The notes: generated from the sequence alone by a model not told the origin. 64,000 nt of DNA from Acidisarcina sp. (GCA_035539175.1 DATLIY010000009.1:124001-188000); one strand, 5' to 3'. Positions 33,172 through 42,563 are shown, counted from the stretch's first letter. Made by a program: numbers and translations.

Positions 33172-33981
33172 ATGCACCCCGGCCTCTATCCCTCGTCCGC
33201 TGGCGAGGGTCGCAACTCGCGGCTGCAGATCCATCGCAGGTGGCACAGCCACTTTCTTCCGGAGCGCGACATCGTCGTCTATCTGCCTCCCGGCTACGAG
33301 GAAGATGCGGAGCGGCGCTATCCCGTGCTTTACCTGCATGACGGACAAAATCTGTTCGACCCGGAGACTTCCTTCATTCCCGGCAAAACGTGGCAGGTAC
33401 GCGAGCGTGCCGATGCCGAGATTGTTGCAGGCCGCGTTGCGCCACTCATCATCGTGGGCATATACCATGCCGGTGCGCAGCGGCTGTCGGAGTACACCCA
33501 CATTCCCGACGCGAAGATGGGCGGAGGGAATGCGGATCTTTACGGCAACCTGATCATGCGAGAGCTGATCCCCTTCATCGATCGCACGTATCGAACCCGA
33601 ACGAACCGCGACAGCACCGGCATGGGTGGTTCCTCGCTCGGTGGCTTGGTGACGCTGTACCTGGGTCTGAAGTATCCGGAGAAATTTGGCAATCTGGCGG
33701 TGCTGTCGCCTGCAATCTGGTGGAGCCACCAAAACATCGTGGAATATGTGCAAAAAGTTGCACAGCGGCATCCTCTGCGGCCCCGCATCTGGCTCGACAT
33801 TGGAGATGCCGAAGGCAGGCGGGCTTTCGAGGAAGCGGAGTTGCTCCACCGCAAGCTGGCCGCTAACGGATGGCGCGGGGACCACGATCTTCATTTTGAA
33901 CTGGTCCGCGGAGGCACCCATGATGAAACGGCATGGGCAGGCCGCGTAGCTCCGATGCTGCGCTTCCTCTTTCCTGCATAG
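33172..33981 (+). CDS. Alpha/beta-hydrolase, esterase D/Fes family
   Basis: 269 residues of the putative esterase family (PF00756 type). The core is RDIVVYLPPGYEEDAERRYPVLYLHDGQNLF, the nucleophile elbow GMGGSSLGGLVTLYLG with the catalytic Ser, VLSPAIWW, Asp in IWLDIGDAEG and His in GGTHDETAW. No signal peptide is seen, so it is probably cytoplasmic. Start at ATG 33172 behind GGAGATAG; the longer frame upstream has no support. It diverges from the amidotransferase gene, and this ATP-grasp / GATase / esterase grouping suggests synthesis and hydrolysis of a small peptide- or ester-linked compound. Confidence 0.87.
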   Translation: MHPGLYPSSAGEGRNSRLQIHRRWHSHFLPERDIVVYLPPGYEEDAERRYPVLYLHDGQNLFDPETSFIPGKTWQVRERADAEIVAGRVAPLIIVGIYHAGAQRLSEYTHIPDAKMGGGNADLYGNLIMRELIPFIDRTYRTRTNRDSTGMGGSSLGGLVTLYLGLKYPEKFGNLAVLSPAIWWSHQNIVEYVQKVAQRHPLRPRIWLDIGDAEGRRAFEEAELLHRKLAANGWRGDHDLHFELVRGGTHDETAWAGRVAPMLRFLFPA

Positions 33982-34155
33982 AGTTGAAAAGCCCGCATGC
34001 TGCGCTGCAAATCAGCTGATGCGGGTTGCGGAAAGCTCTGATTTCGGCAATACTTAGGAGTTGGGAAATGTGTGGCCGGGCTGTTCAGCTTGACCCTGGA
34101 GCTCTTTTCCTGAATGGCTTAAGCCCTACATACAAGTTTGAAAGGATTTTGACCT

Positions 34156-34407
34156 GTGCTGATGATTCGTTTGGCGCGCTTTGGTGCGCGTAAGCAGCCG
34201 TACTATCGAGTAGTGGTAATTGAGAAGGACCGCGCCCGCAACGGCCGCTCCATTGAAGTGGTGGGCACGTACAATCCCCGCACCAGCCCCGCGACTCTGG
34301 ACTTCAAGCGCGAGCGCATTGATTACTGGACCAGCAAGGGCGCCCAGCTCTCGGAACGGGTAGCCAAGCTGTTAAAGACTCTGCCTGCGGAGACTGCGGC
34401 CGCCTGA
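34156..34407 (+). CDS. rpsP: 30S ribosomal protein S16
   Basis: 83 residues: MLMIRLARFGARKQPYYRVVVIEKDRARNGRSIEVVGTYNP is diagnostic of S16, a 16S rRNA-binding assembly protein. Start GTG at 34156 with a GGAT-type site; the ATG two codons later (34162) is an alternative. First gene of the rpsP-khpA-rimM-trmD-rplS cluster, a conserved bacterial arrangement. Confidence 0.97.
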   Translation: MLMIRLARFGARKQPYYRVVVIEKDRARNGRSIEVVGTYNPRTSPATLDFKRERIDYWTSKGAQLSERVAKLLKTLPAETAAA

Positions 34408-34632
34408 CGCCCCGGTTCCCAGGGCTTGCTGTACCTGTGAAGTTCCAAGAAGACAGCGAGGCCGGACAAGAGTTTCTCAGCCGGCCAACGCAATACTCCT
34501 CCCCCATGACTGACGCACGATCCATGGCAGGTTGACGAGTGTACTTTCTCGGACAATCCCACTGTTGTTCCTGCGTCGGGACTGCTACTATTGCGCTGCC
34601 TTAGGCGGCTGGTTTCCGTTGGGGGGCGAACG

Positions 34633-34911
34633 ATGACAAAAGCAGAGAATATGCAAGAACTAGTGGCCGAAATTGCACGCGCGCTCGTCGATGATCCCGG
34701 CGCGGTCGTGGTTGAATCTGTCCAGCACGATGAGAATACGATCTTGAAGCTGCGCGTTGCCCCGCAGGATGTGGGCAAAGTGATCGGCAAGCAGGGCCGC
34801 ACGGCGCGGTCGATGCGAACGATCCTGGGCGCGGTGAGTATGAAGCTGCATCACCGATTTACCCTGGATATTCTGGAAGAAGACAAGACTCCGGCGGCTC
34901 CGGCCGAGTGA
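34633..34911 (+). CDS. khpA: KH-domain RNA-binding protein KhpA
   Basis: 92 residues with a single KH domain. The GxxG loop is GKQG in VGKVIGKQGRTARSMRTIL; the preceding strands are AVVVESVQHDENTILKLRV. KhpA binds RNA globally and pairs with KhpB/Jag in many bacteria. The ATG at 34633 is preferred over an in-frame start 42 nt upstream. It sits in its usual place between rpsP and rimM. Confidence 0.93.
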   Translation: MTKAENMQELVAEIARALVDDPGAVVVESVQHDENTILKLRVAPQDVGKVIGKQGRTARSMRTILGAVSMKLHHRFTLDILEEDKTPAAPAE

Positions 34912-34958
34912 CAGGATCACCCGGATGGCCGTCTCAGGTAAGGTAACGGGCCTCACGG

Positions 34959-35582
34959 ATGGCTGAAGAAACATGGGTATTACTGGCACGATTGGTTCGC
35001 CCGCAGGGACGCCGAGGCGAAGTGCTTGCCGATCTGCTGACCGATTTTCCTGAAAAATTCCATGAGCGCAACAGAGTTTTTCTTTTGCCTCCAACGATTG
35101 CAAAAAAGCCTGTCGCGCCTCGCGAGATGGAGTTGCAGGAGCATTGGCTGCACAAGGGGCGAGTCGTGCTCAAGTTCGCCGGCATAGACTCGATCAGCGA
35201 TGCCGAGACGCTCCGCGGAATGGAAGTAGCCATCCCCCGCGAAGAGCGTGCCGCTCTTGCGGAAGATGAAGCCTACATCAGCGAATTGATCGGGTGCCAC
35301 GTCTTTGCCGGGGAGAGCCTGGAAGACATTGGCGAGATCACTGACGTCGACATGGACTCCACCTCCGTGCCGCTGTTGATTGTGCGACGCCCACGCGGCG
35401 AGGAAGCGCTCATCCCCTTTGCCAAAGATTTTCTAAAGCGAATGGACGTTGCCGAAAAGCGCATTGAGATGACTCTGCCCGATGGCTTGCTGGAAATCAA
35501 CGCTCCCCTGACCGAGGCCGAGCGCGCCGCGATGCAACACGAGGCAGAATCCGAGGCCTCTGCGGAAGAGCCAAATAGTTAA
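34959..35582 (+). CDS. rimM: 16S rRNA processing protein RimM
   Basis: 207 residues with the N-terminal RimM barrel (TWVLLARLVRPQGRRGEVLADLLTDFPEKF) and the C-terminal PRC-type barrel (EDEAYISELIGCHVFAGE, then VDMDSTSVPLLIVRRPRGEEALIPFAKDFL). RimM binds S19 in 30S maturation. The C-terminal 25 residues are acidic and Ala-rich beyond the usual end. A perfect 8-bp hairpin (GTTAAAGC / GCTTTAAC, 35578-35596) overlaps the stop codon. Confidence 0.95.
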   Translation: MAEETWVLLARLVRPQGRRGEVLADLLTDFPEKFHERNRVFLLPPTIAKKPVAPREMELQEHWLHKGRVVLKFAGIDSISDAETLRGMEVAIPREERAALAEDEAYISELIGCHVFAGESLEDIGEITDVDMDSTSVPLLIVRRPRGEEALIPFAKDFLKRMDVAEKRIEMTLPDGLLEINAPLTEAERAAMQHEAESEASAEEPNS

Positions 35583-35807
35583 AGCTCAGCTTTAACAAAT
35601 TCGCCCGCACTCCGCTTGATTGTTCAAGTACTTGTCGAGGGTTTCGGTTCATGTCTCGGTTTAGGTATTTATAGCAAGCGATTGATTTTAAACAGCAACA
35701 GCTTTTCCATGAGCCTCTTGCGGCAGCGAAAAGTAGAATCGCAGCAAAGGGATAGTACAACCGAGGAAGACCGCGGCTCCGAATCGCGGCAGGGATAGAC
35801 AGTTCGC

Positions 35808-36629
35808 ATGCGCTTTGACATCATCACCATTTTTCCAGGCTTCTTCACCGGCATCCTTGAGAACGGCGTGATGAAGCGCGCCATCTCGACGGGGCTTATC
35901 GATGTGGGCATCCATGATCTGCGGAACTTTACGCACGACCGTCATCGCACGGTGGACGACCGGCCCTTTGGCGGAGGCGAAGGCATGGTTTTAAAGCCCG
36001 AGCCTCTGGCCGAAGCGGTTGAATCTCTCGGCATCGCCGCAAAGGAAGGACGCGATACCAGCCGGGAGACGGTGGTCCTGCTCTCCGCCCAGGGCAAGCG
36101 GTATACCCAGGCCACGGCACGCGAGTTCTCGGCGATGGAGCGCGTGGTGATGCTATGCGGGCGCTATGAAGGCGTGGACGAGCGCGTGAGCGAGGCGCTG
36201 GCTGACCGCGAGCTATCGATCGGCGACTATGTGCTGTCCGGCGGAGAACTGGGCGCGGCTGTCATCATGGATTCGACCATGCGCCTGCTGCCCGGTGTGC
36301 TGGGGAACGAGGCATCGAGCGAGTTTGAGAGCTTTGGACGGGCCGATGGGCTGATGCCGCCATGCGACGAAGGCGGGCCGCCACGCTCCACGCATGGCGC
36401 CGGGGGATTGCTCGATTATCCGCATTACACGCGCCCGGCAGAGTTTCGCGGACGGACCGTTCCCGAGGTTCTCTATGGGGGAAATCACGAACAGATCCGT
36501 AAATGGCGCAGAGAACAGGCTCTGGAAAAGACTCTGCGCAATCGTCCGGATCTGCTGGAGCACGCGGAGCTGACGCCGGAAGACCGACGATTCCTCGCCT
36601 CCCTCAAGGCAAAAATCCACAGGGCGTAA
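35808..36629 (+). CDS. trmD: tRNA (guanine-N1-)-methyltransferase
   Basis: 273 residues of the SPOUT trefoil-knot methyltransferase that makes m1G37. Signature blocks: MRFDIITIFPGFF, RHRTVDDRPFGGGEGMVLKPEPL, MLCGRYEGVDERVSE and IGDYVLSGGELGA (knot), then the C-terminal domain with HYTRPAEFRGRTVPEVLYGGNHEQIRKWR. About 225 nt separate it from rimM, and no credible gene fits there. Confidence 0.97.
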   Translation: MRFDIITIFPGFFTGILENGVMKRAISTGLIDVGIHDLRNFTHDRHRTVDDRPFGGGEGMVLKPEPLAEAVESLGIAAKEGRDTSRETVVLLSAQGKRYTQATAREFSAMERVVMLCGRYEGVDERVSEALADRELSIGDYVLSGGELGAAVIMDSTMRLLPGVLGNEASSEFESFGRADGLMPPCDEGGPPRSTHGAGGLLDYPHYTRPAEFRGRTVPEVLYGGNHEQIRKWRREQALEKTLRNRPDLLEHAELTPEDRRFLASLKAKIHRA

Positions 36630-36710
36630 GATGCTCGATCTATCTGGCGGTGTTTGCGATATGATTCTGCTTCCATTCCCTTCTTCCATTCCCATGACTG
36701 GAGAAATCCA

Positions 36711-37505
36711 TTGGAACGCCGCCGCTTTCTCAGTTCGTCGCTTGCCGCATCGGCCCTTGCCATGACAAATCCTTCCTGGTCGCAGGGTACTTCCGGCAAG
36801 CCGCGCGAGTTCTATGAACTTCGCAAGTATTACCTGCAGTCGGGTCCGCAAACCAGGCTCACGGAGAGCTATCTGGCTGATGCTCTTCTCCCTGCGCTGA
36901 ACCGGCTCGGCATTGCACCGGTGGGAGCCTTCCGGCTCGACATTGGGCCTGAGACCCCAACCCTGTATCTGCTGCTTCCCTGCACCGCGCTTGAAACGCT
37001 GGTTACCGCGGAGCTGCGCCTGGGGCGCGACGAGCAGTTTCTTAAGGCTGCCGAGCCGTTCTGGAATGCGCCCGCTACCGCGCCTGCCTACGTGCGCGTG
37101 GAGAGCTCTCTGCTGATTGCATTTGAAGGCTGGCCGAAGCTGGTCGCTCCAACAAAAGGCGAACATCCCGAGAAGCGCATCTTCCAGCTACGGATCTATG
37201 AGAGCCCCAGCAACCAGGACCACGTCCGCAAGATTGAGATGTTCCACAGTGGCGAGTTCGAGATCTTCCAGAAGGCCGGCTTTGCGCAGGTCTTTTATGG
37301 CGATACGTTGATTGGGCCGCGACTGCCCAACCTAACCTACATGCTGAGCTTTGCGGATCAGACGGAACTGAATGCCCGGTGGAATACCTTCCGCAACGAT
37401 CCGGCGTGGAAGAAGTTGTCCGGGTCGCCCAGATACAACTTCGAATCCATCGTGAGCAATATCTCGAACTTGATCCTGAGCCCAACGTCTTTTTCGCAGA
37501 TCTAG
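36711..37505 (+). CDS. NIPSNAP family protein with Tat-type signal
   Basis: About 264 residues from a TTG start behind CTGGAG. The N terminus LERRRFLSSSLAASALAM is a Tat-like signal (RRRFL). Two NIPSNAP-type ferredoxin-like halves follow: FYELRKYYLQSGPQTRLTESYLADALLPAL, and later IFQLRIYESPSNQDHVRKIEMF with LTYMLSFADQTELNARWNTFRNDPAWKKL. NIPSNAP domains are dimeric alpha-beta barrels of uncertain function. It is inserted between trmD and rplS, where no gene is usual, and may not share their function. A more upstream TTG start (36654) would bury the signal. Confidence 0.82.
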   Translation: MERRRFLSSSLAASALAMTNPSWSQGTSGKPREFYELRKYYLQSGPQTRLTESYLADALLPALNRLGIAPVGAFRLDIGPETPTLYLLLPCTALETLVTAELRLGRDEQFLKAAEPFWNAPATAPAYVRVESSLLIAFEGWPKLVAPTKGEHPEKRIFQLRIYESPSNQDHVRKIEMFHSGEFEIFQKAGFAQVFYGDTLIGPRLPNLTYMLSFADQTELNARWNTFRNDPAWKKLSGSPRYNFESIVSNISNLILSPTSFSQI

Positions 37506-37685
37506 TAATGGTTCTCAGATCTGGCGCGGGGAGTTTGGGTAGTGGGGTCAGATCCTTCGCTTAGGACGACAAGACTGAGTGGCGGGCAGGGAGAGGTTGG
37601 AAACTGACCGGCCTTTGACACAGTTTCGCGAATCTGCGAATTCCGTGTAAACTAAAGATTCTGAATTAACGACTAGGAATCAGTT

Positions 37686-38039
37686 ATGTCTATTCATCCA
37701 ATAATGCAGCGGCTGGCCGACAAGCTCCAGCGCACAGATATTCCCGCGTTTGCCGCTGGCGACACCGTCCGCGTGCAAGTCAAGATCAAAGAAGGCGAAA
37801 AAGAGCGTCTACAGGCTTTCGAAGGCGTCGTGATTGCAACCAGGAAGGGCCCAGAAGGCAGCTTCACGGTTCGCAAGATGAGCTTTGGCCAGGGTGTTGA
37901 GCGCATCTTCCCTTATAACTCCAAGGTTATCGACAAGGTTGAGAAGGTTCGCTCCGCTCGCGTACGCCGCGCCAAGCTCTTCTATCTCCGTGGCCTGCGT
38001 GGCAAGGCTGCCCGCCTGAAGGAAGTCGAGCGCACGTAG
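37686..38039 (+). CDS. rplS: 50S ribosomal protein L19
   Basis: 117 residues: [33 protein letters not shown] and [21 protein letters not shown] are diagnostic of L19, which sits at the 30S/50S interface. It has its own upstream gap of 180 bp containing a TTGACA hexamer at 37615-37620, so a separate promoter is possible, although no good -10 box follows at standard spacing. Confidence 0.97.
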   Translation: MSIHPIMQRLADKLQRTDIPAFAAGDTVRVQVKIKEGEKERLQAFEGVVIATRKGPEGSFTVRKMSFGQGVERIFPYNSKVIDKVEKVRSARVRRAKLFYLRGLRGKAARLKEVERT

Positions 38040-38076
38040 TTCGTCCTCGGCCATATTCATCAAGGCTCCAGATCAG

Positions 38077-38108
38077 ACGCCCCGGAACTGCCATCGCAAC
38101 CGGGGCGT
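38077..38108 (+). terminator. Hairpin downstream of rplS
   Basis: A 9-bp perfect stem (ACGCCCCGG / CCGGGGCGT) with a 14-nt loop begins 38 nt after the rplS stop; only scattered T residues follow. Probable weak terminator before rnhB. Confidence 0.5.
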
Positions 38109-38238
38109 TGCTGCGTTGTCGCCATGGCGGCCCATCTATTGCTGCGGCATTGTGTTGCTGCGGCCGCATCCTTCGTATTGACTCGTCAGGCTCGCTGTTT
38201 TGCACAGCGGCAATGTGCACTAGACTTGTCCTTGGATC

Positions 38239-38967
38239 ATGCCTTCCAATCCCAACGCGGTCGATCTGGAGCTTGAGTGCCTCGATGAGGAACCTGAGGT
38301 CTCGGCGGCAACGCTGAAGCTGCGCATGCTGCGGAAGCTGGTGTGTGGCAACAAGTATGAGCGGGCCGCACGAGCTGCTGGTGCGACGGTGATTGCCGGA
38401 GTCGACGAGGTAGGCCGTGGCGCCCTGTTTGGCCCGGTGGTTGCAGCCGCAGTCATACTCCCGGAGGGATGCAGAATCCGTGGCTTGCGCGACTCCAAGC
38501 AGTTGACGCGGGAGGAGCGCGAGCGCATGGCGTCGATCGTCGAGCGCAAGGCCATTTGCATCGCGATCGAAGAGGTAGACTCCGCGACGATCGATCGCGT
38601 GAACATCTACCAGGCCACACGCATCGCCATGACGGCCGCGGTTTCGCGGCTTTCCCCTGCTCCGGATCATCTTCTGATCGACGCCATGCGATTGGACCTT
38701 GCTTGTGCGCAGACCAGCATCATCTATGGCGACAGCCTGAGCGTTTCCATCGCGGCGGCATCTGTGGTCGCGAAGGTCTACCGCGACAACGTCCTCCGAG
38801 AGCTGGACCGCAAATATCCGCAATATGGGCTGGCCTCACACAAGGGATATGGGACGCCAGACCACCGGGCAGCCTTGTTGCGCTATGGGCCAAGCGATCT
38901 CCACCGCCGCAGCTTTCGCCCGGTAGCGGAGTCTTCGCAGGCATGGGGTGAACCTTCCGAATCCTGA
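38239..38967 (+). CDS. rnhB: Ribonuclease HII
   Basis: 242 residues. The catalytic acidic residues are in VIAGVDEVGRGALFGPVVAAAV (Asp, Glu), LLIDAMRLD (Asp) and VVAKVYRDN (Asp); GLRDSKQLTREER and LASHKGYGTPDHRAAL are further RNase HII signatures. It cleaves RNA in RNA-DNA hybrids and at single ribonucleotides. About 45 extra N-terminal residues precede the domain. It follows rplS as in many bacteria. Confidence 0.96.
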   Translation: MPSNPNAVDLELECLDEEPEVSAATLKLRMLRKLVCGNKYERAARAAGATVIAGVDEVGRGALFGPVVAAAVILPEGCRIRGLRDSKQLTREERERMASIVERKAICIAIEEVDSATIDRVNIYQATRIAMTAAVSRLSPAPDHLLIDAMRLDLACAQTSIIYGDSLSVSIAAASVVAKVYRDNVLRELDRKYPQYGLASHKGYGTPDHRAALLRYGPSDLHRRSFRPVAESSQAWGEPSES

Positions 38968-38994
38968 GCCGCGTCTAATTCTGAGGAGAACAAC

Positions 38995-39741
38995 TTGGGA
39001 TTGAGACTGATGTGTACCACCGCGCATCCTGACGACGAGAGCGCCGCGTTTGGCGGCTCTCTGCTGATGGCACACGAGCAGGGCGTCGAAACCAGCGTCA
39101 TCTGCATGACGGATGGCAATGCGGCAACCTTTCGCGGCGAGGCGAAGAATGCGGCGGAGCTGGCAGCGATGCGACGGAAGGAGTTTGCCGCAGCCTGCAA
39201 TCAACTGGGCGTGGCACATGGCGAAGTGCTCGACCTGCAGGATGGCCAGTTGCCACACGCTGACTTCTACCAGGCTGCCGGGGAGCTGGTGCAGCGCATC
39301 CGGCGTTACCGTCCCCAGGTAATCCTCACCTTTGGCAGCGAAGGCGGCGTGAATCTGCACCGTGACCACACGATGGTCAGCTTGATGACGACGGCGGCAT
39401 TCCATTGGGCTGGCCGCAGCGCTTATTTCCCGGAGCAGATTGCTCAGGGATTCGCCGCCTATGCGCCGCAGAAGCTGTATGTGTTGCAGGCTCCCTTTCT
39501 TGCTTCGCGTGAGGCGGAGAGAACGACGGCAATCACTCCCTGCTCGTTGAGGCTGGACCTTGACCAATACAAACAGAAGAAGCTCGATGCTTTTCTTATG
39601 CACTCCACCCAACGAGGCGTGGTGGACCGCGTGCGAGACGAATTTGACAAGCATGGCGGGCAGGAATGTTATCTGCTGGTGGCCAGCCGGATAGACGGCT
39701 GCAGCGACACCTCCTTGTTCGGTGGAGTGCAGGAAGACTAG
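38995..39741 (+). CDS. PIG-L/LmbE family deacetylase
   Basis: 248 residues from a TTG start with a strong TGAGGAG site. The zinc site is formed by CTTAHPDDESAAFGGSL and LHRDHTMVS, as in GlcNAc-deacetylases of bacillithiol, mycothiol and GPI synthesis. The general base Asp of AHPDD is present. No bshA or bshC gene is nearby, so a bacillithiol role is not supported by context. A second, much larger PIG-L protein is encoded at 45101. Confidence 0.88.
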   Translation: MGLRLMCTTAHPDDESAAFGGSLLMAHEQGVETSVICMTDGNAATFRGEAKNAAELAAMRRKEFAAACNQLGVAHGEVLDLQDGQLPHADFYQAAGELVQRIRRYRPQVILTFGSEGGVNLHRDHTMVSLMTTAAFHWAGRSAYFPEQIAQGFAAYAPQKLYVLQAPFLASREAERTTAITPCSLRLDLDQYKQKKLDAFLMHSTQRGVVDRVRDEFDKHGGQECYLLVASRIDGCSDTSLFGGVQED

Positions 39742-39750
39742 GGGAAGCTT

Positions 39751-40911
39751 GTGTGCAAGAGCACCAGGTTGTCGCGAGAAGGAACAGCGCGGAAGGCGCT
39801 CCCGCTCCTGCTGGCCTGCTGCTGTTCGATTCTGGCGATGTGGGCATGCGTGGGAGCAAACGCGCAGGAGCAAGGCGAGATCACCCCGGGCAACGGCTCC
39901 GTGGCAGGTCACGTCTTCTGCTCGGACACGCAGAAACCGGCCCGCTTTGCGCAGGTACGCTTGATTCGCGCAGCCGATGGAGCGCGCGGCTTCGGCGGTG
40001 GCAACACTGGAGTGACCACCGCAGACGGCAGCTTCTCGATCGGCAATGTTCCGCCGGGAGACTACTTCGTCAGCGCGCAGATGCCTGGGTATATTGATCC
40101 TCTGCGAAGCCTTGGACTGCGTGGATTGCGGCAAGGCGCTGCGTTGCCAGAGGCCGTCAAGGCCATGCTCACCAAGGTTACGGTGGCAGCGGATCAGTCA
40201 GCAACGGTACAGGTGACCGCCTTCCGTGGCGCGGTGCTTGCCGGCACCCTCACCTACGACGATGGAACACCAGCCGCCGGAATTCCCGTCTCCGCCCAGC
40301 GTATGGAAGACTCGAACGCTGACGGAGATATCTCAGAATCAGGAGGCCGGGACCTTGCCTTTACGAACAGCGGCGATCGTGGCGACTTCCGCCTGGGAGG
40401 GCTGCCGGATGGCGTATACATCCTGAGAGCGCGGCCGCGTGGCTCCAATGGGCCGGGAACGCTGCCCATCTACTATGGGAACACCTTGCGAAAGAGCGAG
40501 GCCAGGCGCCTGGAGATCAAGGCGGGCGAAGAACGCTCCGGGCTCGACATACAGATTCCCGCACTGAGCCTTCGGCAGGTCAGCGGTGTAGTCCAGGCTG
40601 CTAAGGATGGCCACGGAATCGGGCGGGCGACGGTCTCGCTCACGTTAAACGGCGAATCGAGCGAGGCCTTGAACACGATCTCCGGCCCGGACGGAGGATT
40701 CCGCTTCGTGGGTGTGCCCAATGGCAAGTTCACGGTGCGCGTCAGCGGCGCCTCCGATGCGGCGGCAGGACATGGTGCAGCGGGAGACACGACCGAGAGC
40801 GTCGTTCCCTACGGCCCGGACGAGCAGAACATTGAGTTGAACGGGAGCGATGTGGACCACGTGATCCTGAGCCTTCCAGCGCTGAACGCGCAGGGCTCTG
40901 CGAATCCCTAG
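39751..40911 (+). CDS. Secreted carboxypeptidase-regulatory-like (Ig-like) repeat protein
   Basis: 386 residues from GTG with an AGGGGA site. The signal peptide is PLLLACCCSILAMWACVGANAQ. Three CarboxypepD_reg/transthyretin-like beta-sandwich modules are visible: GSVAGHVFCSDTQKPARFAQV with FSIGNVPPGDYFVSAQ, then GAVLAGTLTYDDGTPAAGI with FRLGGLPDGVYILRARP, then RQVSGVVQAAKDGHGIG with FRFVGVPNGKFTVRV. Common in acidobacterial surface and TonB-linked proteins. No catalytic domain. It is 9 bp after the PIG-L gene, so the two are likely cotranscribed. Confidence 0.82.
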   Translation: MCKSTRLSREGTARKALPLLLACCCSILAMWACVGANAQEQGEITPGNGSVAGHVFCSDTQKPARFAQVRLIRAADGARGFGGGNTGVTTADGSFSIGNVPPGDYFVSAQMPGYIDPLRSLGLRGLRQGAALPEAVKAMLTKVTVAADQSATVQVTAFRGAVLAGTLTYDDGTPAAGIPVSAQRMEDSNADGDISESGGRDLAFTNSGDRGDFRLGGLPDGVYILRARPRGSNGPGTLPIYYGNTLRKSEARRLEIKAGEERSGLDIQIPALSLRQVSGVVQAAKDGHGIGRATVSLTLNGESSEALNTISGPDGGFRFVGVPNGKFTVRVSGASDAAAGHGAAGDTTESVVPYGPDEQNIELNGSDVDHVILSLPALNAQGSANP

Positions 40912-40931
40912 CTCTTCCCCGAAGCGAAAAT

Positions 40932-41555
40932 CTACGTGCTTACGCTGACGGCAGCGGCGCGGGAGCGATGCTTGATCCGCGCGGTAAGAGGCCGCGCGAG
41001 AAGCACGATCGCCAAAATCACGGTAATGGTGAGTGGAGTTCTCACTCCTGCCTTCACCAGCCACCAGTAATGAATCACGCCGAGGATGGCTGCTGCGTAT
41101 ACCAGGCGATGAAGCTTCTGCCAGTTTTTGCCGAGCTTGCGAATCGACCATTTGGTTGATGTGAGCGCCAGCGGCAGCAGCAGGAGCCACGCCGAGATGC
41201 CCGCAGTCACGTAACGCCGCTTCAGAATGTCCGCTGCCATAGCCTTCAGGTCGAAGTAAGAGTAGAGGCCGACGTAGGTAAGCAGATGCAGCGATGCATA
41301 GAAGAAGGCGAACAGACCCAGCAGCCTGCGAAAGCGTATCAACCAGGAGAGACGCGGGGAGAGCCGTCGCAGAGGCGTGATGGCGAGCGAAATCACCAGC
41401 AGCCGGATGGTCGCCAGTCCGGTGCAATAAGTAATGGTGCGTGTGGGGTCCGGCCCTAAAGAGGTGAACACGGCGCGATACACCAGGCTGGCCAACGGGT
41501 AGAGGCAAGCCATCCAAACCAGCACCTTGAGCACTACGATCTTGCGATTCGACAT
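40932..41555 (-). CDS. msrQ: MsrQ, haem-binding subunit of the MsrPQ methionine sulfoxide reductase
   Basis: 207 residues with about six membrane helices of the ferric-reductase-like family. Haem-ligand His candidates are in FYASLHLLTYVGLYSYFD, WQKLHRLVYAAAILGVIHYWWLVK; also TYCTGLATIRLLVISLAITPLRRL. MsrQ passes electrons from the quinone pool to periplasmic MsrP. It follows msrP by 36 bp on the same strand. Confidence 0.94.
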   Translation of the reverse strand: MSNRKIVVLKVLVWMACLYPLASLVYRAVFTSLGPDPTRTITYCTGLATIRLLVISLAITPLRRLSPRLSWLIRFRRLLGLFAFFYASLHLLTYVGLYSYFDLKAMAADILKRRYVTAGISAWLLLLPLALTSTKWSIRKLGKNWQKLHRLVYAAAILGVIHYWWLVKAGVRTPLTITVILAIVLLARPLTARIKHRSRAAAVSVST

Positions 41556-41591
41556 GCGTTGCCGTCCATCGCGCAGGCACCCTGCGCTGCA

Positions 41592-42563
41592 TTAATAATT
41601 TTTCTTCAGATCCATGCCGGCATAGAGATGCGCGACCTGATCGCCATAGCCGTTGAACATTAGAGTGGGGCGGCGCTGCTTGTAGAAAGGCTCCCCGATC
41701 CGCCGCTCATATTTCTGCGTCCATCGCGGGTGATCGACATTCGGGTTGACGTTGGAGTAGAAGCCATATTCGCCCGGAGTCATATCATTCCACGCGGTAT
41801 GCGGCTGCTGGGCAACAAAGCGCACCTTGACGATTGACTTGGCAGACTTGAATCCATACTTCCACGGCACGACTACGCGAACCGGAGCGCCATCCTGATT
41901 GGGCAGCACTTCGCCATACAGGCCGAAGGTCAGCAACGTCAGGGGATGCATCGCTTCATCCATGCGCAGTCCCTCCGAGTATGGCCAGTTCAGGGAGACC
42001 ATCTTGAGGTACGGCATTTGTTTGGGGTCGTCGAGCGTCAGGAACTGAACATACTTCGCGGTGCTGAGCGGCTCGCATCGCTTGATGAACTCCGATAGTG
42101 AGTATCCCACCCAGGGAATCACCATGCTCCACGCTTCCACGCAGCGAAGCCGATAGACACGCTCTTCGAGAGGAACCAGCTTCAGCAACGTATCGATATC
42201 GAAGGTCTTCTTATTCTTAACGAGGCCATCTACGGTGATGGTCCAGGGACGGGTCTGCAGCTTTCCGGCATAGCGGGCCGGGTCGCCCTTGTCCGTGCCA
42301 AACTCATAAAAATTGTTGTAGGTGGTGATGTCTTTCAGGGTGGTCAGCTTTTCTCCGGTGGTGGAGAGGGGGCTGCTCACGGTCGCCAGTTTTGTTCCTG
42401 CATGTACTACGGAAGACGAATCGACCAGGCGCCTCACACGGTCCGCCCCCAGCGCCATCGCACCCGCTGCCACCGCTGCCCCAATAAAATTGCGGCGGTT
42501 GAGATAGGCGGAGTGAGGCGTAATGTCGGAAGATGGAATGTCGTTGGGTTTGCGGATGAGCAT
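41592..42563 (-). CDS. msrP: MsrP, periplasmic protein-methionine-sulfoxide reductase catalytic subunit
   Basis: 323 residues with a Tat signal ([20 protein letters not shown]) for folded export of the molybdopterin enzyme. The SUOX-fold core includes [31 protein letters not shown] with the molybdenum-binding Cys, and [20 protein letters not shown]. It repairs oxidised methionines in envelope proteins. A GAGAGG site precedes the ATG. Operon msrP-msrQ. Confidence 0.95.
   Translation of the reverse strand: MLIRKPNDIPSSDITPHSAYLNRRNFIGAAVAAGAMALGADRVRRLVDSSSVVHAGTKLATVSSPLSTTGEKLTTLKDITTYNNFYEFGTDKGDPARYAGKLQTRPWTITVDGLVKNKKTFDIDTLLKLVPLEERVYRLRCVEAWSMVIPWVGYSLSEFIKRCEPLSTAKYVQFLTLDDPKQMPYLKMVSLNWPYSEGLRMDEAMHPLTLLTFGLYGEVLPNQDGAPVRVVVPWKYGFKSAKSIVKVRFVAQQPHTAWNDMTPGEYGFYSNVNPNVDHPRWTQKYERRIGEPFYKQRRPTLMFNGYGDQVAHLYAGMDLKKNY

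Noticed and set aside
35578-35596. Hairpin over the rimM stop codon as a regulatory switch
   Set aside because: Perfect 8-bp stem but AT-rich and weak, without T tract; too little to claim a function.
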